A stretch of DNA of 64,000 bases from Nostoc indistinguendum CM1-VF10. Lineage in GTDB: Bacteria > Cyanobacteriota > Cyanobacteriia > Cyanobacteriales > Nostocaceae. Below the pieces are notes generated by a model, which ran no database searches, was not told the DNA's origin, and saw only the letters and a program-made list of their open reading frames with translations. Where the stretch lies: positions 1 through 64,000 of the forward strand of contig JAHHHS010000006.1 in NCBI GenBank assembly GCA_019359215.1, read 5' to 3'. This document shows positions 17,325 to 25,277 of the stretch, in pieces. Position numbers and translations under genes: made by a program. Every line of letters begins with the position of its first letter. Position 1 is the stretch's first letter.

Positions 17325-18577
17325 ATTGTACGGTATAGTATTTCGCCAGCCTTTGGCACAAGCAAGATACCTTCATTCTCGCGGTTAGCCCATTCAGAGG
17401 GTCTAATGGTAGCCGGATCACGATAGTTCAAGTTATGAGCAGCACACCGTTCAGCAGAAATGCCAGTAGCTAGAGTTACACGAATCCGCGCTTGTTCCCC
17501 TTTTATGGGATCAAATGTACCCATACCTTTTAAATGAGTACTATGAGCCAGCACTCCACCGGGATACTCTTGGAATTTTTCCCACTGTTTGAGGAAGTAA
17601 TCCCGCACATGATAACCAATTTGGGCTAGGATTTCGCCATGTGTGTAGCTAAACTCGGTAATGTGAGGGGCGTATATAATTACTTCGCCTCCGTCGGCCA
17701 CTACTGGCTCTAGCTTGTACATTCCTTTAGCTGCTGTCCAAATGTCGTCATACATTTGGGGCATTACTGAAAGCACTTGTTTAAAAGGCTGATCTACATA
17801 TTTAATATGCAGTTTGGCTGATAATTTTGCAGCAGCTTCCCAGGCTGACTCTGGTTGATCTATGTAAAGTCCAGCTAGTTCATTCGTTTTGGGCGCAACC
17901 ACCATCGCCAAGCAAAGTTTCGGGATAGAAATCAGGTTAGCGGCTCGATTAATCAAGCGTCGAACTGGTGTTATTCCTGGTGTACCAATAATTTCATAAC
18001 AGGTGATTAATGCACTTAACCAATGTGATATATCGATGACTTCCTGACCACCAATGCCGGGAAAAAAATATTTATTTCCACCAGAGAAACCGACAACTTC
18101 GTGCGGAAAAACTGGGCCGCAAATCATTATTAAATCGTATTGTGTTACCAGTTTGTTGACACGGACTTCAACTGCCTGATGTAGCATTCCCCGGCTGATA
18201 TCTGCTATTTCATCTGCCGAAATTACTCCGCAAGAAATAAAGGTACTCGGTTCATTCCAAAGGTGGTTAAATATCTGAACTTTTTTAAAGATTGTCTCTC
18301 GCTCCTCCTGTGTCACCCCCACCAAGCGATTGATTTGTTCTTGACTCATGGGATTATGTGTACCGAGAGCGATCAAAAAATCTAGAGCCGCTACCCTTTT
18401 ACCCAACTCCTGATGAAGCAATCGAAACATTTGAGGGATGGGAGCAGTACGAGTGCCATCTGGAATTAATACTAAAATACGCTGTCCATCCAACTTAATA
18501 TCTGCCAAAGCTTGATGAACTAGCTCGGAAACTTGCTGATCTGAAAGTGTCCCGTTAGTTACAGCCAGTGAATACAT
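17321..18577 (-). CDS. hrmA: HrmA: LarA-type nickel-pincer racemase/epimerase homologue
   Basis: A 418-residue LarA-superfamily (DUF2088) protein. Catalytic positions of lactate racemase are conserved: Asp-40/Arg-43 (DGTR), His-74 (GTHNPMS), and His-159, Lys-169, His-185. The 10- and 16-residue spacings of the last three equal those of LarA His174-Lys184-His200, which hold the nickel-pincer cofactor. It should therefore invert an alpha-hydroxyacid at C2. It starts 2 bp after the hrmU stop, with GTGGAG upstream. Since hrmU should make D-mannonate and hrmK uses D-gluconate (its C2 epimer), a mannonate/gluconate 2-epimerase role is inferred. Order and content match the Nostoc punctiforme hrmUA operon as I recall it. 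No larB, larC or larE in the window. Confidence 0.85.
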   Translation of the reverse strand: MYSLAVTNGTLSDQQVSELVHQALADIKLDGQRILVLIPDGTRTAPIPQMFRLLHQELGKRVAALDFLIALGTHNPMSQEQINRLVGVTQEERETIFKKVQIFNHLWNEPSTFISCGVISADEIADISRGMLHQAVEVRVNKLVTQYDLIMICGPVFPHEVVGFSGGNKYFFPGIGGQEVIDISHWLSALITCYEIIGTPGITPVRRLINRAANLISIPKLCLAMVVAPKTNELAGLYIDQPESAWEAAAKLSAKLHIKYVDQPFKQVLSVMPQMYDDIWTAAKGMYKLEPVVADGGEVIIYAPHITEFSYTHGEILAQIGYHVRDYFLKQWEKFQEYPGGVLAHSTHLKGMGTFDPIKGEQARIRVTLATGISAERCAAHNLNYRDPATIRPSEWANRENEGILLVPKAGEILYRTI

Positions 18578-18579
18578 GA

Positions 18580-19416
18580 TTAAACTCCACTGTAAATACT
18601 AAACCCACCGTCTACAGGTACAACTACTCCGTTGACGAAACTAGAACCAGAACTGCATAACCAGATTAAGGTGCTGAGTAATTCATCCGGTTTTCCAAAA
18701 CGTCCGGCGGGGGTATGCTCGATAATTTTTTGCCCGCGAACAGTCAAACTGCCATCTGTGTTTAGGAGTAAATCTCGATTTTGTTCCCCAATAAAGAAAC
18801 CTGGTGCGATCGCATTTACTCGCATTCCATCTCCATACTTTTGGGCGAGTTCGACGGCTAACCAGCGAGTAAAGTTATCTATCCCGGCTTTAGCAGATGA
18901 ATAGCCAACCACACGGCTGATCACCCGAATTGCAGACATAGAAGAAATGTTGACAATACAACCATAGGGCTGATTTTTTTCTATCATTGCTTGACCAAAA
19001 ACTTGGCTGGGTAGTAGAGTACCGAGTAAGTTTAAGCTAACTACTTCCTCAAAAGCCGTGTGTGGCATATCAAAAATAGTCGCATCAGGGGTAATTGTCG
19101 CAGCCGGAATATTACCGCCAGCCATGTTTACCAAAATGTCTATTTGACCCCAACGCTGTATAATTACATCCCTGGTTATTTCTAATTGGGAGCGATCGCT
19201 AACATCTGCCAGCACAGCTATGCTTTCTCCACCGTTAGCAGTAATATCAGCTACTACTGCACCCGCCCGTGCTTCATTGCGACCCAAAACCACGACTCGC
19301 GCTCCAGCAAGGGCCAAACCCCGTGCCATAGCCCCACCAAGCACACCAGAGCCGCCTGTAACTACTACTACCTGTTCTTTTAGGCTAAAAAGTTTATTTA
19401 AAATTAAGTCTGACAT
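18580..19416 (-). CDS. hrmU: HrmU: SDR-family D-mannonate oxidoreductase-like
   Basis: A 278-residue short-chain dehydrogenase. The cofactor motif is TGGSGVLG (20-27), LVNMAGGN is the NNAG-type motif, and the catalytic set is Ser-158/159, Tyr-172 and Lys-176 (YSSAK). Length and segments match the SDR-type D-mannonate oxidoreductase of uronate pathways (fructuronate to mannonate). HrmU was first likened to ketodeoxygluconate dehydrogenases. It is cotranscribed with hrmA (2-bp gap) and lies 238 bp downstream of hrmI. Substrate is inferred from context. Confidence 0.85.
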   Translation of the reverse strand: MSDLILNKLFSLKEQVVVVTGGSGVLGGAMARGLALAGARVVVLGRNEARAGAVVADITANGGESIAVLADVSDRSQLEITRDVIIQRWGQIDILVNMAGGNIPAATITPDATIFDMPHTAFEEVVSLNLLGTLLPSQVFGQAMIEKNQPYGCIVNISSMSAIRVISRVVGYSSAKAGIDNFTRWLAVELAQKYGDGMRVNAIAPGFFIGEQNRDLLLNTDGSLTVRGQKIIEHTPAGRFGKPDELLSTLIWLCSSGSSFVNGVVVPVDGGFSIYSGV

Positions 19417-19654
19417 CTTATTTCAATTCGTAATTCGTAATTTGTAATTAAAAAAATCAATATTAGGACTAGCCCTTTCCAGGTGGGTAAAAAGTTTGGT
19501 TAATAAATTCCTGTTTGAGCTATTCACTCTGTGTCCTCTGCGCCTCTGTGGTTAAATAAATTACTTTCAAACCGCAGAGGCACAGAAAAAACAATCTTGT
19601 TTTATGAGTCACGTTGAAAGAGCTAATTCTAAGCTTGATTTGGGAGAATTAGTA

Positions 19655-21073
19655 TTAGTCCAGTTTGTAAGCAACCTTAGCGAGGTCGTAAGCTAAAGCG
19701 CGGGCCATATCATACCCTTCCTCTTCCTCAACTAATCCTCGCGTTACCAATCCGGCTAACCAATTACAAGCTACTCGCCGCCAGACTGTATGACGAGCCG
19801 GAATAGAAACGAAAGCGCGGGTATCATCATTAAATCCGGCAGTGTTATAAAGTCCAGCAGTTTCCATTATCTGATTGAAGTAGCGTTCCATGCCATTTAC
19901 GCTGTCATGAAACCACCAAGGCGGCCCGAGCAATACAGTGGAATAATGACCGGCTAGCGGAGCCAATTCTCGGCTGTAAGTGCTTTCATCCATGCCAAAA
20001 AGAATTAAACTAAAGCGCTTGTTATTACCGTAAGCTGACAACAACGGACGCAGATTTTGAGTCCATTCTATTTTCAACGGAATATCAGCACCTTTATCAG
20101 ATCCAAATCTCTCAAAGAAAGCTGGGTTGTGGTTACGCATAACACCACAATGCATTTGCATCACCAAACCATCTTCTACAGACATCCGAGCCATTTCCAT
20201 GAACATATGACCGATAAAATGCTCTACATCTCCTGGATTCAGCTTGCCGATTAATGCTCTAGAAAAGATAGCTTCTGCTTCGTGGTCAGAAAGGCGTGTA
20301 GTATAAGGTGTAGCTGCACTTTGATCCGTAGCGGTTGCGCCCATTTTTTTGAAGAAAGCCCGACGTTCTTCTAAAGCTTGTACAAAAGTGGCGTAAGTGC
20401 TAATTTCTCTACCTACAGCGCTTTCCAATTTAGTAATATTTTCGCGCCAACTAGGAGCATCTAGGTTAACTACTGCATCTGGTCGAAAAGTTGGTCTGAT
20501 TTGAGTAAAACCTTCTTCGTGAAGCGATCGCTGATTCTCTAGGCTATCACTAGCTGCATCGGTAGTACAAAGCACTTCGATGTTAAAGCGTTTAAATAAA
20601 GCACGTGGGGAAAACTCAGGCGAAGCTAACAGACGTTCTAGGTAATCATAGATATGTCCGGCATTGCGAGAGTTTAAAGGTTCATCTACGCCAAAGACAT
20701 TAGTTAGTTCGTCTTTGAGCCACAACCCGGACGGAGTACCCCGAAATAGATAAAAATGTTCGGCGAACAATTGCCAGATTTGGCGATGGTCTGTTTCTGT
20801 TGGTGCATCACTAGTAGGTATGCCCAAAGCTTGCAGAGGCACGCCCCGACTATAGAGCATTCGCAAAAGGTAGTGATCAGGGATAATAAATAATTCGGTC
20901 GGTGAACCAAAACGGGCTGCGGGATTAGCTAACAAAGCTGGATCTACGTGCCCGTGTGGACAGACCAGAGGTAGCGCAGAGATGCTGTCAAAAAATTGAT
21001 GAGCTAGTTGTCTTTGAACTGGTTCTGGAGAAAAGCAGCGATCGGGAGATAAACTTGGTTTTTTGGTTAACAT
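19655..21073 (-). CDS. hrmI: HrmI: uronate (glucuronate) isomerase
   Basis: A 472-residue UxaC-family enzyme, full length, interconverting D-glucuronate and D-fructuronate. Family-typical segments are LVCPHGHVDPALL (metal-type His-x-His), IEVLCTTDAASD, LVMQMHCGVMRNHNP and a C-terminal FNDDTRAFVSIPARH. It lies between hrmR and hrmU on the same strand with gaps of 175 and 238 bp, so internal promoters are possible. No mannonate dehydratase (uxuA) is nearby, which suggests the mannonate is used differently from the enteric pathway. Confidence 0.9.
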   Translation of the reverse strand: MLTKKPSLSPDRCFSPEPVQRQLAHQFFDSISALPLVCPHGHVDPALLANPAARFGSPTELFIIPDHYLLRMLYSRGVPLQALGIPTSDAPTETDHRQIWQLFAEHFYLFRGTPSGLWLKDELTNVFGVDEPLNSRNAGHIYDYLERLLASPEFSPRALFKRFNIEVLCTTDAASDSLENQRSLHEEGFTQIRPTFRPDAVVNLDAPSWRENITKLESAVGREISTYATFVQALEERRAFFKKMGATATDQSAATPYTTRLSDHEAEAIFSRALIGKLNPGDVEHFIGHMFMEMARMSVEDGLVMQMHCGVMRNHNPAFFERFGSDKGADIPLKIEWTQNLRPLLSAYGNNKRFSLILFGMDESTYSRELAPLAGHYSTVLLGPPWWFHDSVNGMERYFNQIMETAGLYNTAGFNDDTRAFVSIPARHTVWRRVACNWLAGLVTRGLVEEEEGYDMARALAYDLAKVAYKLD

Positions 21074-21248
21074 AATTTTTGTTTGCTTAAAATTTTTAGT
21101 ATTGCTGAGTGAAAATATGAATTTGCCTCATGCAGAGAGTAAGAATTTCCAATTTTTTCAATTCAGTTTAACTACCCAAGCCCCAGCCTCAAAACCAATG
21201 AACCAACAGATAAAAGTTTAAGGTGGAGTTATTGACGATAGATATGGT

Positions 21249-22283
21249 TTAAGATGACTTTCTGAATGCTGCACTACTGCCACGCTGTAATAGAAAAGGA
21301 GATAAAACGCGGTTTTCTACAGTTTTTTCTTCTAATAAATCGAGTAACATTTGCATGGCATAGCCACCAATTTCTAACATTGGCTGGCTGACTGTCGTCA
21401 GTGCAGGCGTAACGTAACAGCCCAAAGCAATACCATCAAATCCAACCAGGCTTAAACTTCGCGGTACTAAAATACCTAGTTCTTGGCAGGCTAACAAAGC
21501 GCCAATCGCCACCATATCGTTGTAACAAAAGATGCCTGTTACCTCAGCAGCCAATAGTTTAGATAGCATCTGTTGCCCAGTTGTAACATCGCTGGTTCTG
21601 GTATTTTCTTGATCACTAATTGCAACCCAATCAGGATTTTGTGGTAAACCAGCTTCAGCAAGAGCCATTCGATATCCTTCTAGGCGCTGCTGATTTGACC
21701 TGCTGCGATCGCCTACACCTAGATAACCAATAGCGGTATGTCCCAGACTTATCAAATGCTCTGTGGCTAATCTAGCACCTAAGCGATCGTCTATTGCCAC
21801 TGAGTGAAATATTTCTGATTGCTCTTCGCTTTGGCTGTTAATTAGAACTGTTGGCACTGCAATTTGTGTCAGTTGCTTGGTGTGCTGTTTACTAATTCGT
21901 GAGTCGGCCACTAAGATTCCGTCCACTCTCCGGCGATGAAAAGTATTTATAGCTGCTATTTCCTGCTCAAAATCTCGGTGTGAAACACTTAACAAAACAC
22001 TCAAGCCTGCGGGTCTAGCTATCTGTTCAATTCCATCTACTACCTCAGCAAAAAAGGGATCTGCTATTGAAGTTACTACTACTCCAATAGTATTAGTACG
22101 TTTATTTTGCAAGCTTTGAGCGATCGCATTCGGCACATAGTTCATTTCTTGCGCCAGTTGCTTAATTTCTTCTCGCACTTTAGGGCTAATAAGAGCGTTA
22201 TCTCGCAAAGCACGTGAAACAGTAGAATGAGAAACGCCTGCTCTGCGAGCAATATCTTCAATAGAAATTCTTCGTTTATTCAT
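21249..22283 (-). CDS. hrmR: HrmR: LacI/GalR-family repressor
   Basis: A 344-residue regulator. The N-terminal helix-turn-helix is SIEDIARRAGVSHSTVSRAL with hinge helix VPNAIAQSLQNKRTNTIG. A periplasmic-binding-protein-like sensor follows (IGVVVTSIADPFFAEVVDGI; GIFCYNDMVAIGAL; DGIALGCYVTPALTTV). From the literature as I recall it, HrmR binds upstream of hrmR and hrmE. Palindromes TGCACACGTGTGCA at 22541 and 24075, plus a near-match at 24118, are the likely operators. The effector is probably a sugar acid of the pathway; this is inferred. Confidence 0.88.
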   Translation of the reverse strand: MNKRRISIEDIARRAGVSHSTVSRALRDNALISPKVREEIKQLAQEMNYVPNAIAQSLQNKRTNTIGVVVTSIADPFFAEVVDGIEQIARPAGLSVLLSVSHRDFEQEIAAINTFHRRRVDGILVADSRISKQHTKQLTQIAVPTVLINSQSEEQSEIFHSVAIDDRLGARLATEHLISLGHTAIGYLGVGDRSRSNQQRLEGYRMALAEAGLPQNPDWVAISDQENTRTSDVTTGQQMLSKLLAAEVTGIFCYNDMVAIGALLACQELGILVPRSLSLVGFDGIALGCYVTPALTTVSQPMLEIGGYAMQMLLDLLEEKTVENRVLSPFLLQRGSSAAFRKSS

Positions 22284-22293
22284 TTTTTATCTT

Positions 22294-22526
22294 AGAGGTT
22301 GTTTGAAAAGTTTTTCGCTGTGACTTTAGACACTTTTAGATCCTCCTTAACCCCTTAAAAAGTGGGGAACCAGAATCAAAGTCCCTCTTTTTTAGGGAAG
22401 CCACTGTGGTCTTCTCCCAAAGGGAGAGGCTAGCGCCTTCCGTAGAGAAGGGGTTTACCAAAGTGGAGCAAGTGCCGTGGATTTAGAACTTTTGATATCG
22501 GCAAGAGGACTTTTCAAACATCCTCT
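22294..22526. mobile_element. MITE-like element with 17-bp terminal inverted repeats
   Basis: The left end AGAGGTTGTTTGAAAAG and the reverse complement of the right end AGAGGATGTTTGAAAAG differ at one position. The 233-bp body has no coding potential and contains Nostoc repeat tracts. It separates the hrmR start from the nearest operator palindrome. Its ends resemble those of the element at 50429-50567. Confidence 0.65.
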
Positions 22527-22540
22527 TAAATTTTAATTAT

Positions 22541-22554
22541 TGCACACGTGTGCA
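22541..22554. promoter_or_regulatory. Candidate HrmR operator 1
   Basis: TGCACACGTGTGCA, a perfect 14-bp dyad with a central CG as in LacI-family sites. It lies between divergent hrmR and hrmK. The same sequence recurs upstream of hrmE. Confidence 0.75.
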
Positions 22555-22761
22555 TTTATATGTATTATAGAAAATAATCGTTATTTGTCAAGATATTTTA
22601 ATACAACTAATACAACTCAAATTTTGCATACAAAGGAGTCATACCAATTATTTGTCAAACTGTACAAAATTAGCTAGGTAGACAAATAGCTTGAGTAAAT
22701 TGTTATCAATAGTTCTGACTTCTACCTCGATTTCAATAACTTAACTTTTCTTAAGTAAAAT

Positions 22762-23262
22762 ATGATTAAGCAGTCAATGATTATTATCGTAATGGGTGTA
22801 TCTGGCTCTGGCAAAACCACAATAGGAAAACTCTTAGCAGACTTGTTACAATGGGAGTTTAGCGATGCTGATGCTTTCCACTCGCCAGAGAATGTTGAGA
22901 AAATGCGGTGCGGTATTCCTCTAAGTGAAGCTGACAGGATTCCTTGGTTGCAAGATTTACAAACAGCTATAAAACATTGGCTGCAAGAAAATAAAAATGT
23001 GGTGCTGGCGTGTTCGGCTCTAAAAGATAGTTATCGGCAATTTCTGGTATTGGATTGCGAACGCATCAAGCTAGTTTACCTCAAAGGGTCTTATGAGCTG
23101 ATTCAAAAGCGGCTACAAGAGCGTAGCAATCATTACATGAGTGAAAAACTCCTCAACAGTCAGTTTAATACTCTTGAAGAGCCATTAAACATCTTATCTA
23201 TGGATGTTGCACAACCACCCCAGATAATTGTCCAAAACATTAGAACGGCTTTAGAAATTTAG
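22762..23262 (+). CDS. hrmK: HrmK: gluconokinase
   Basis: A 166-residue GntK-type kinase producing 6-phosphogluconate from D-gluconate and ATP. The P-loop is GVSGSGKT (12-19). Gluconokinase signatures are SDADAFHSPENVEKM, GIPLSEADRIPWL, ACSALKDSYR and HYMSEKLLNSQFNTLEEP. Length is normal. It is divergent from hrmR and downstream of operator 1. It would be the final step delivering carbon into the oxidative pentose phosphate pathway, the main heterotrophic route in Nostoc. Confidence 0.9.
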   Translation: MIKQSMIIIVMGVSGSGKTTIGKLLADLLQWEFSDADAFHSPENVEKMRCGIPLSEADRIPWLQDLQTAIKHWLQENKNVVLACSALKDSYRQFLVLDCERIKLVYLKGSYELIQKRLQERSNHYMSEKLLNSQFNTLEEPLNILSMDVAQPPQIIVQNIRTALEI

Positions 23263-23399
23263 CTTATTGGTTACAAGCGCAAGATTAAGATTAATAACGT
23301 CTTTACGAAAACAGGAACTTTCGGTAATTAAATTACGTCGGACGTAAATCTAAAGAAATTTTAAAATTAACCACATAAGTGGAGTGGTAGGAGAGAAAA

Positions 23400-23723
23400 G
23401 TGTTTTTAAGATTAGCGCAACAGCATCAGGAATTCGCCCAAGACTTGGTAATGAACCTGCAAGCCTTGACAATTATACTTGAGCGGCGTGGCTATACTGC
23501 GTCTTGTTATATATGCGGTGACCAAATGCAGAGTGCTTCATTTATGGTTAGCCTAGGAGAAAAACACCTGATTCGGTTTTTAGTGTCTGATTACGGGATA
23601 ACCTGGATGGAATTATGGGACGATCGCGAATTAATGAAGTTGGAGGGTGCAGAAGCGATAAGCCAGTTACAAGAGTTGGCTAATATTGTTAAGCATTCTC
23701 CTGCTATACAATTGACAAATTGA
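23400..23723 (+). CDS. DUF1815 family protein
   Basis: A 107-residue small protein (LAQQHQEFAQDLVMNLQALT; LEGAEAISQLQELA) that I recognise as DUF1815, a family restricted to cyanobacteria with no assigned function. It starts with GTG preceded by GTAGGAGAG. It lies between hrmK and hrmE on the same strand, but spacing and the hairpin after it suggest an independent unit. Confidence 0.75.
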   Translation: MFLRLAQQHQEFAQDLVMNLQALTIILERRGYTASCYICGDQMQSASFMVSLGEKHLIRFLVSDYGITWMELWDDRELMKLEGAEAISQLQELANIVKHSPAIQLTN

Positions 23724-23909
23724 TACTCCTCTGCATAAAGTTGATAAAAAAGATTAATATATAATATATATATTATTTTGCCTACGTCTTTAAAATAAAA
23801 GATGAGCTTATATTTTAGTATAGTTATGCCCGTTTAAGCATAAACGCGGTATAATTTAGTTGTTGCTAAGAAGGCATCCAACAGATTTTATCTATTTTCG
23901 ACATAGGAG

Positions 23910-23956
23910 TGAAATCCTTGTAAGACCTTGCATTGCAACGTCTTACAAGGATTTCA
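23910..23956. repeat. Perfect 17-bp inverted repeat
   Basis: Arms TGAAATCCTTGTAAGAC and GTCTTACAAGGATTTCA flank a 13-nt loop that is itself nearly palindromic (TTGCATTGCAA). No T-run follows, so a simple intrinsic terminator is doubtful. It may be a small mobile hairpin or an RNA-processing or attenuation structure. Confidence 0.7.
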
Positions 23957-24074
23957 GGTAACGCAAAATCAATTTCTGGAGATGTCTTTTGTTAACGTGT
24001 TACCTAATTGCTAATTTCTTCTGCTCCAAGCTAATTTAACAAAATACGACGAAAAGAAACTTAACACACGTTTT

Positions 24075-24088
24075 TGCACACGTGTGCA
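24075..24088. promoter_or_regulatory. Candidate HrmR operator 2
   Basis: TGCACACGTGTGCA, identical to operator 1, about 100 bp upstream of the hrmE ATG. Confidence 0.75.
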
Positions 24089-24117
24089 AAAATTAAAAAT
24101 AAGTCCAATACAGGTTT

Positions 24118-24131
24118 TGCACACCTGTGCA
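24118..24131. promoter_or_regulatory. Candidate HrmR operator 3
   Basis: TGCACACCTGTGCA, one mismatch from operator 2. The centres are 43 bp apart, roughly four helical turns, so two HrmR dimers would lie on the same DNA face. Confidence 0.7.
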
Positions 24132-24186
24132 TAAGGTGGAGTGCGAAAGTACCATTTAACAAATCAATATCGACAAGTAAAAAGAT

Positions 24187-25002
24187 ATGTCTCAAAGTCT
24201 AAATAATGCCATCGAATAAGCTCAAAACAATCCCTTACATTCGCTAGAAGAATGGGAAGAAGACTTGCTTAATCGCTATCCCGATCCGGACAGTATAGTT
24301 AAAGAAGGTAAATCCACCAAAGAGTACAGGAATTACGAAACGCCGACTAGAGACACGGTGAAAGAGTTTTATCGGTTAAATCATATCAATCAAACATATG
24401 ATTTTGTATTAGAGAAAAAAGAAGACTTTCTGAAGTTGGATAAGAAAGAAATGTCTGTCTGGGATGCATTAGAGTTTTTGAATCAATTGGTTGATGATTC
24501 AGATCCTGATACAGACTTAGACCAATTACAGCACCTATTGCAAACATCAGAAGCCATCCGCGCTGATGGCCACCCAGACTGGATGGTACTTACTGGCTTG
24601 TTTCATGATATGGGGAAGGTACTTTGCTTATTTGGTGAACCCCAATGGGCTACAGTAGGCGATACCTATCCTGTGGGTTGTGCATTTTCTGATAAGATTG
24701 TTTTTTCGGAATTTTTCAAACAAAACCCTGATTATAGTAACCCTACATATAACTCCGTATATGGTGTTTACGAGCCGAATTGTGGTTTGAGTAATGTACA
24801 TATGTCATGGGGACATGATGAGTATGTATATTACATGATGAAAAACTATTTGCCCGAATCTGCATTGTATATCCTTCGGTATCACTCATTTTATCCTCAA
24901 CATCGTGAAAATGCTTACGAACATTTGATGGATAAACACGATTCTAAAAGTAAATACAGATTTTCAATTCTCATGAAATCAGGTTTTACTAATTTTAGTT
25001 AA
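24187..25002 (+). pseudogene. hrmE: HrmE: myo-inositol oxygenase with in-frame stop near its start
   Basis: MIOX converts myo-inositol to D-glucuronate. The di-iron set is present: HLLQTSEAIR, the HD pair in GLFHDMGK, HMSWGHDEY and RYHSFYPQH. The frame opens at ATG 24187 (MSQSLNNAIE), then a TAA at 24217. It resumes without shift as AQNNPLHSLEEWEEDLL, which is conserved MIOX sequence. A single C-to-T change (CAA to TAA) would explain the stop. The only later N-terminal start is a TTG at 24265, which would drop part of the conserved N-terminus. The last 20 residues also diverge from the family ending. HrmE was described, as I recall, as an aldehyde-reductase-like protein, the old name for mammalian MIOX. 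Confidence 0.8.
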
Positions 25003-25277
25003 TATCTGTTTTTATTCCGCACGCTTCCAAATGGATTTTCACAAAAAATGTGAGTTTTTGAAGTAGTGTAACGCTCATAATTTTGCTTTAAAAAAACAAC
25101 CCATCTGATTTAGGGCAATTAATAGCGCTAGCTCAAGTTAGGTCACATTATTAAACTTTTGGAAGGAGTTTAAATTGCCAAATCTAGTAGTACTGCTAGG
25201 TTCTGTCGGAAATTTTTAGACCTGGCAAACTTATCTTCTTTTGACCTTTTTGAATTTAAATCCGTTGTTAAAAATAG

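Larger units (their letters stand above)
22284..22761. other. hrmR-hrmK divergent intergenic region
   Basis: Contains a MITE-like insertion (22294-22526) next to hrmR and the LacI-type palindrome at 22541-22554. About 200 bp of AT-rich leader follows before hrmK. No further gene seen. Confidence 0.7.
23724..24186. other. Intergenic region upstream of hrmE with hairpin and two operators
   Basis: Very AT-rich (an ATATAATATATATATTATTT run near 23760). It contains a long perfect hairpin (23910-23956) and two LacI-type palindromes (24075-24088 and 24118-24131). No gene is seen. Confidence 0.7.

Noticed and set aside
20057..20254. Short plus-strand ORFs within hrmI and other hrm genes
   Set aside because: They lie antisense to well-supported enzyme genes and show no domain features.
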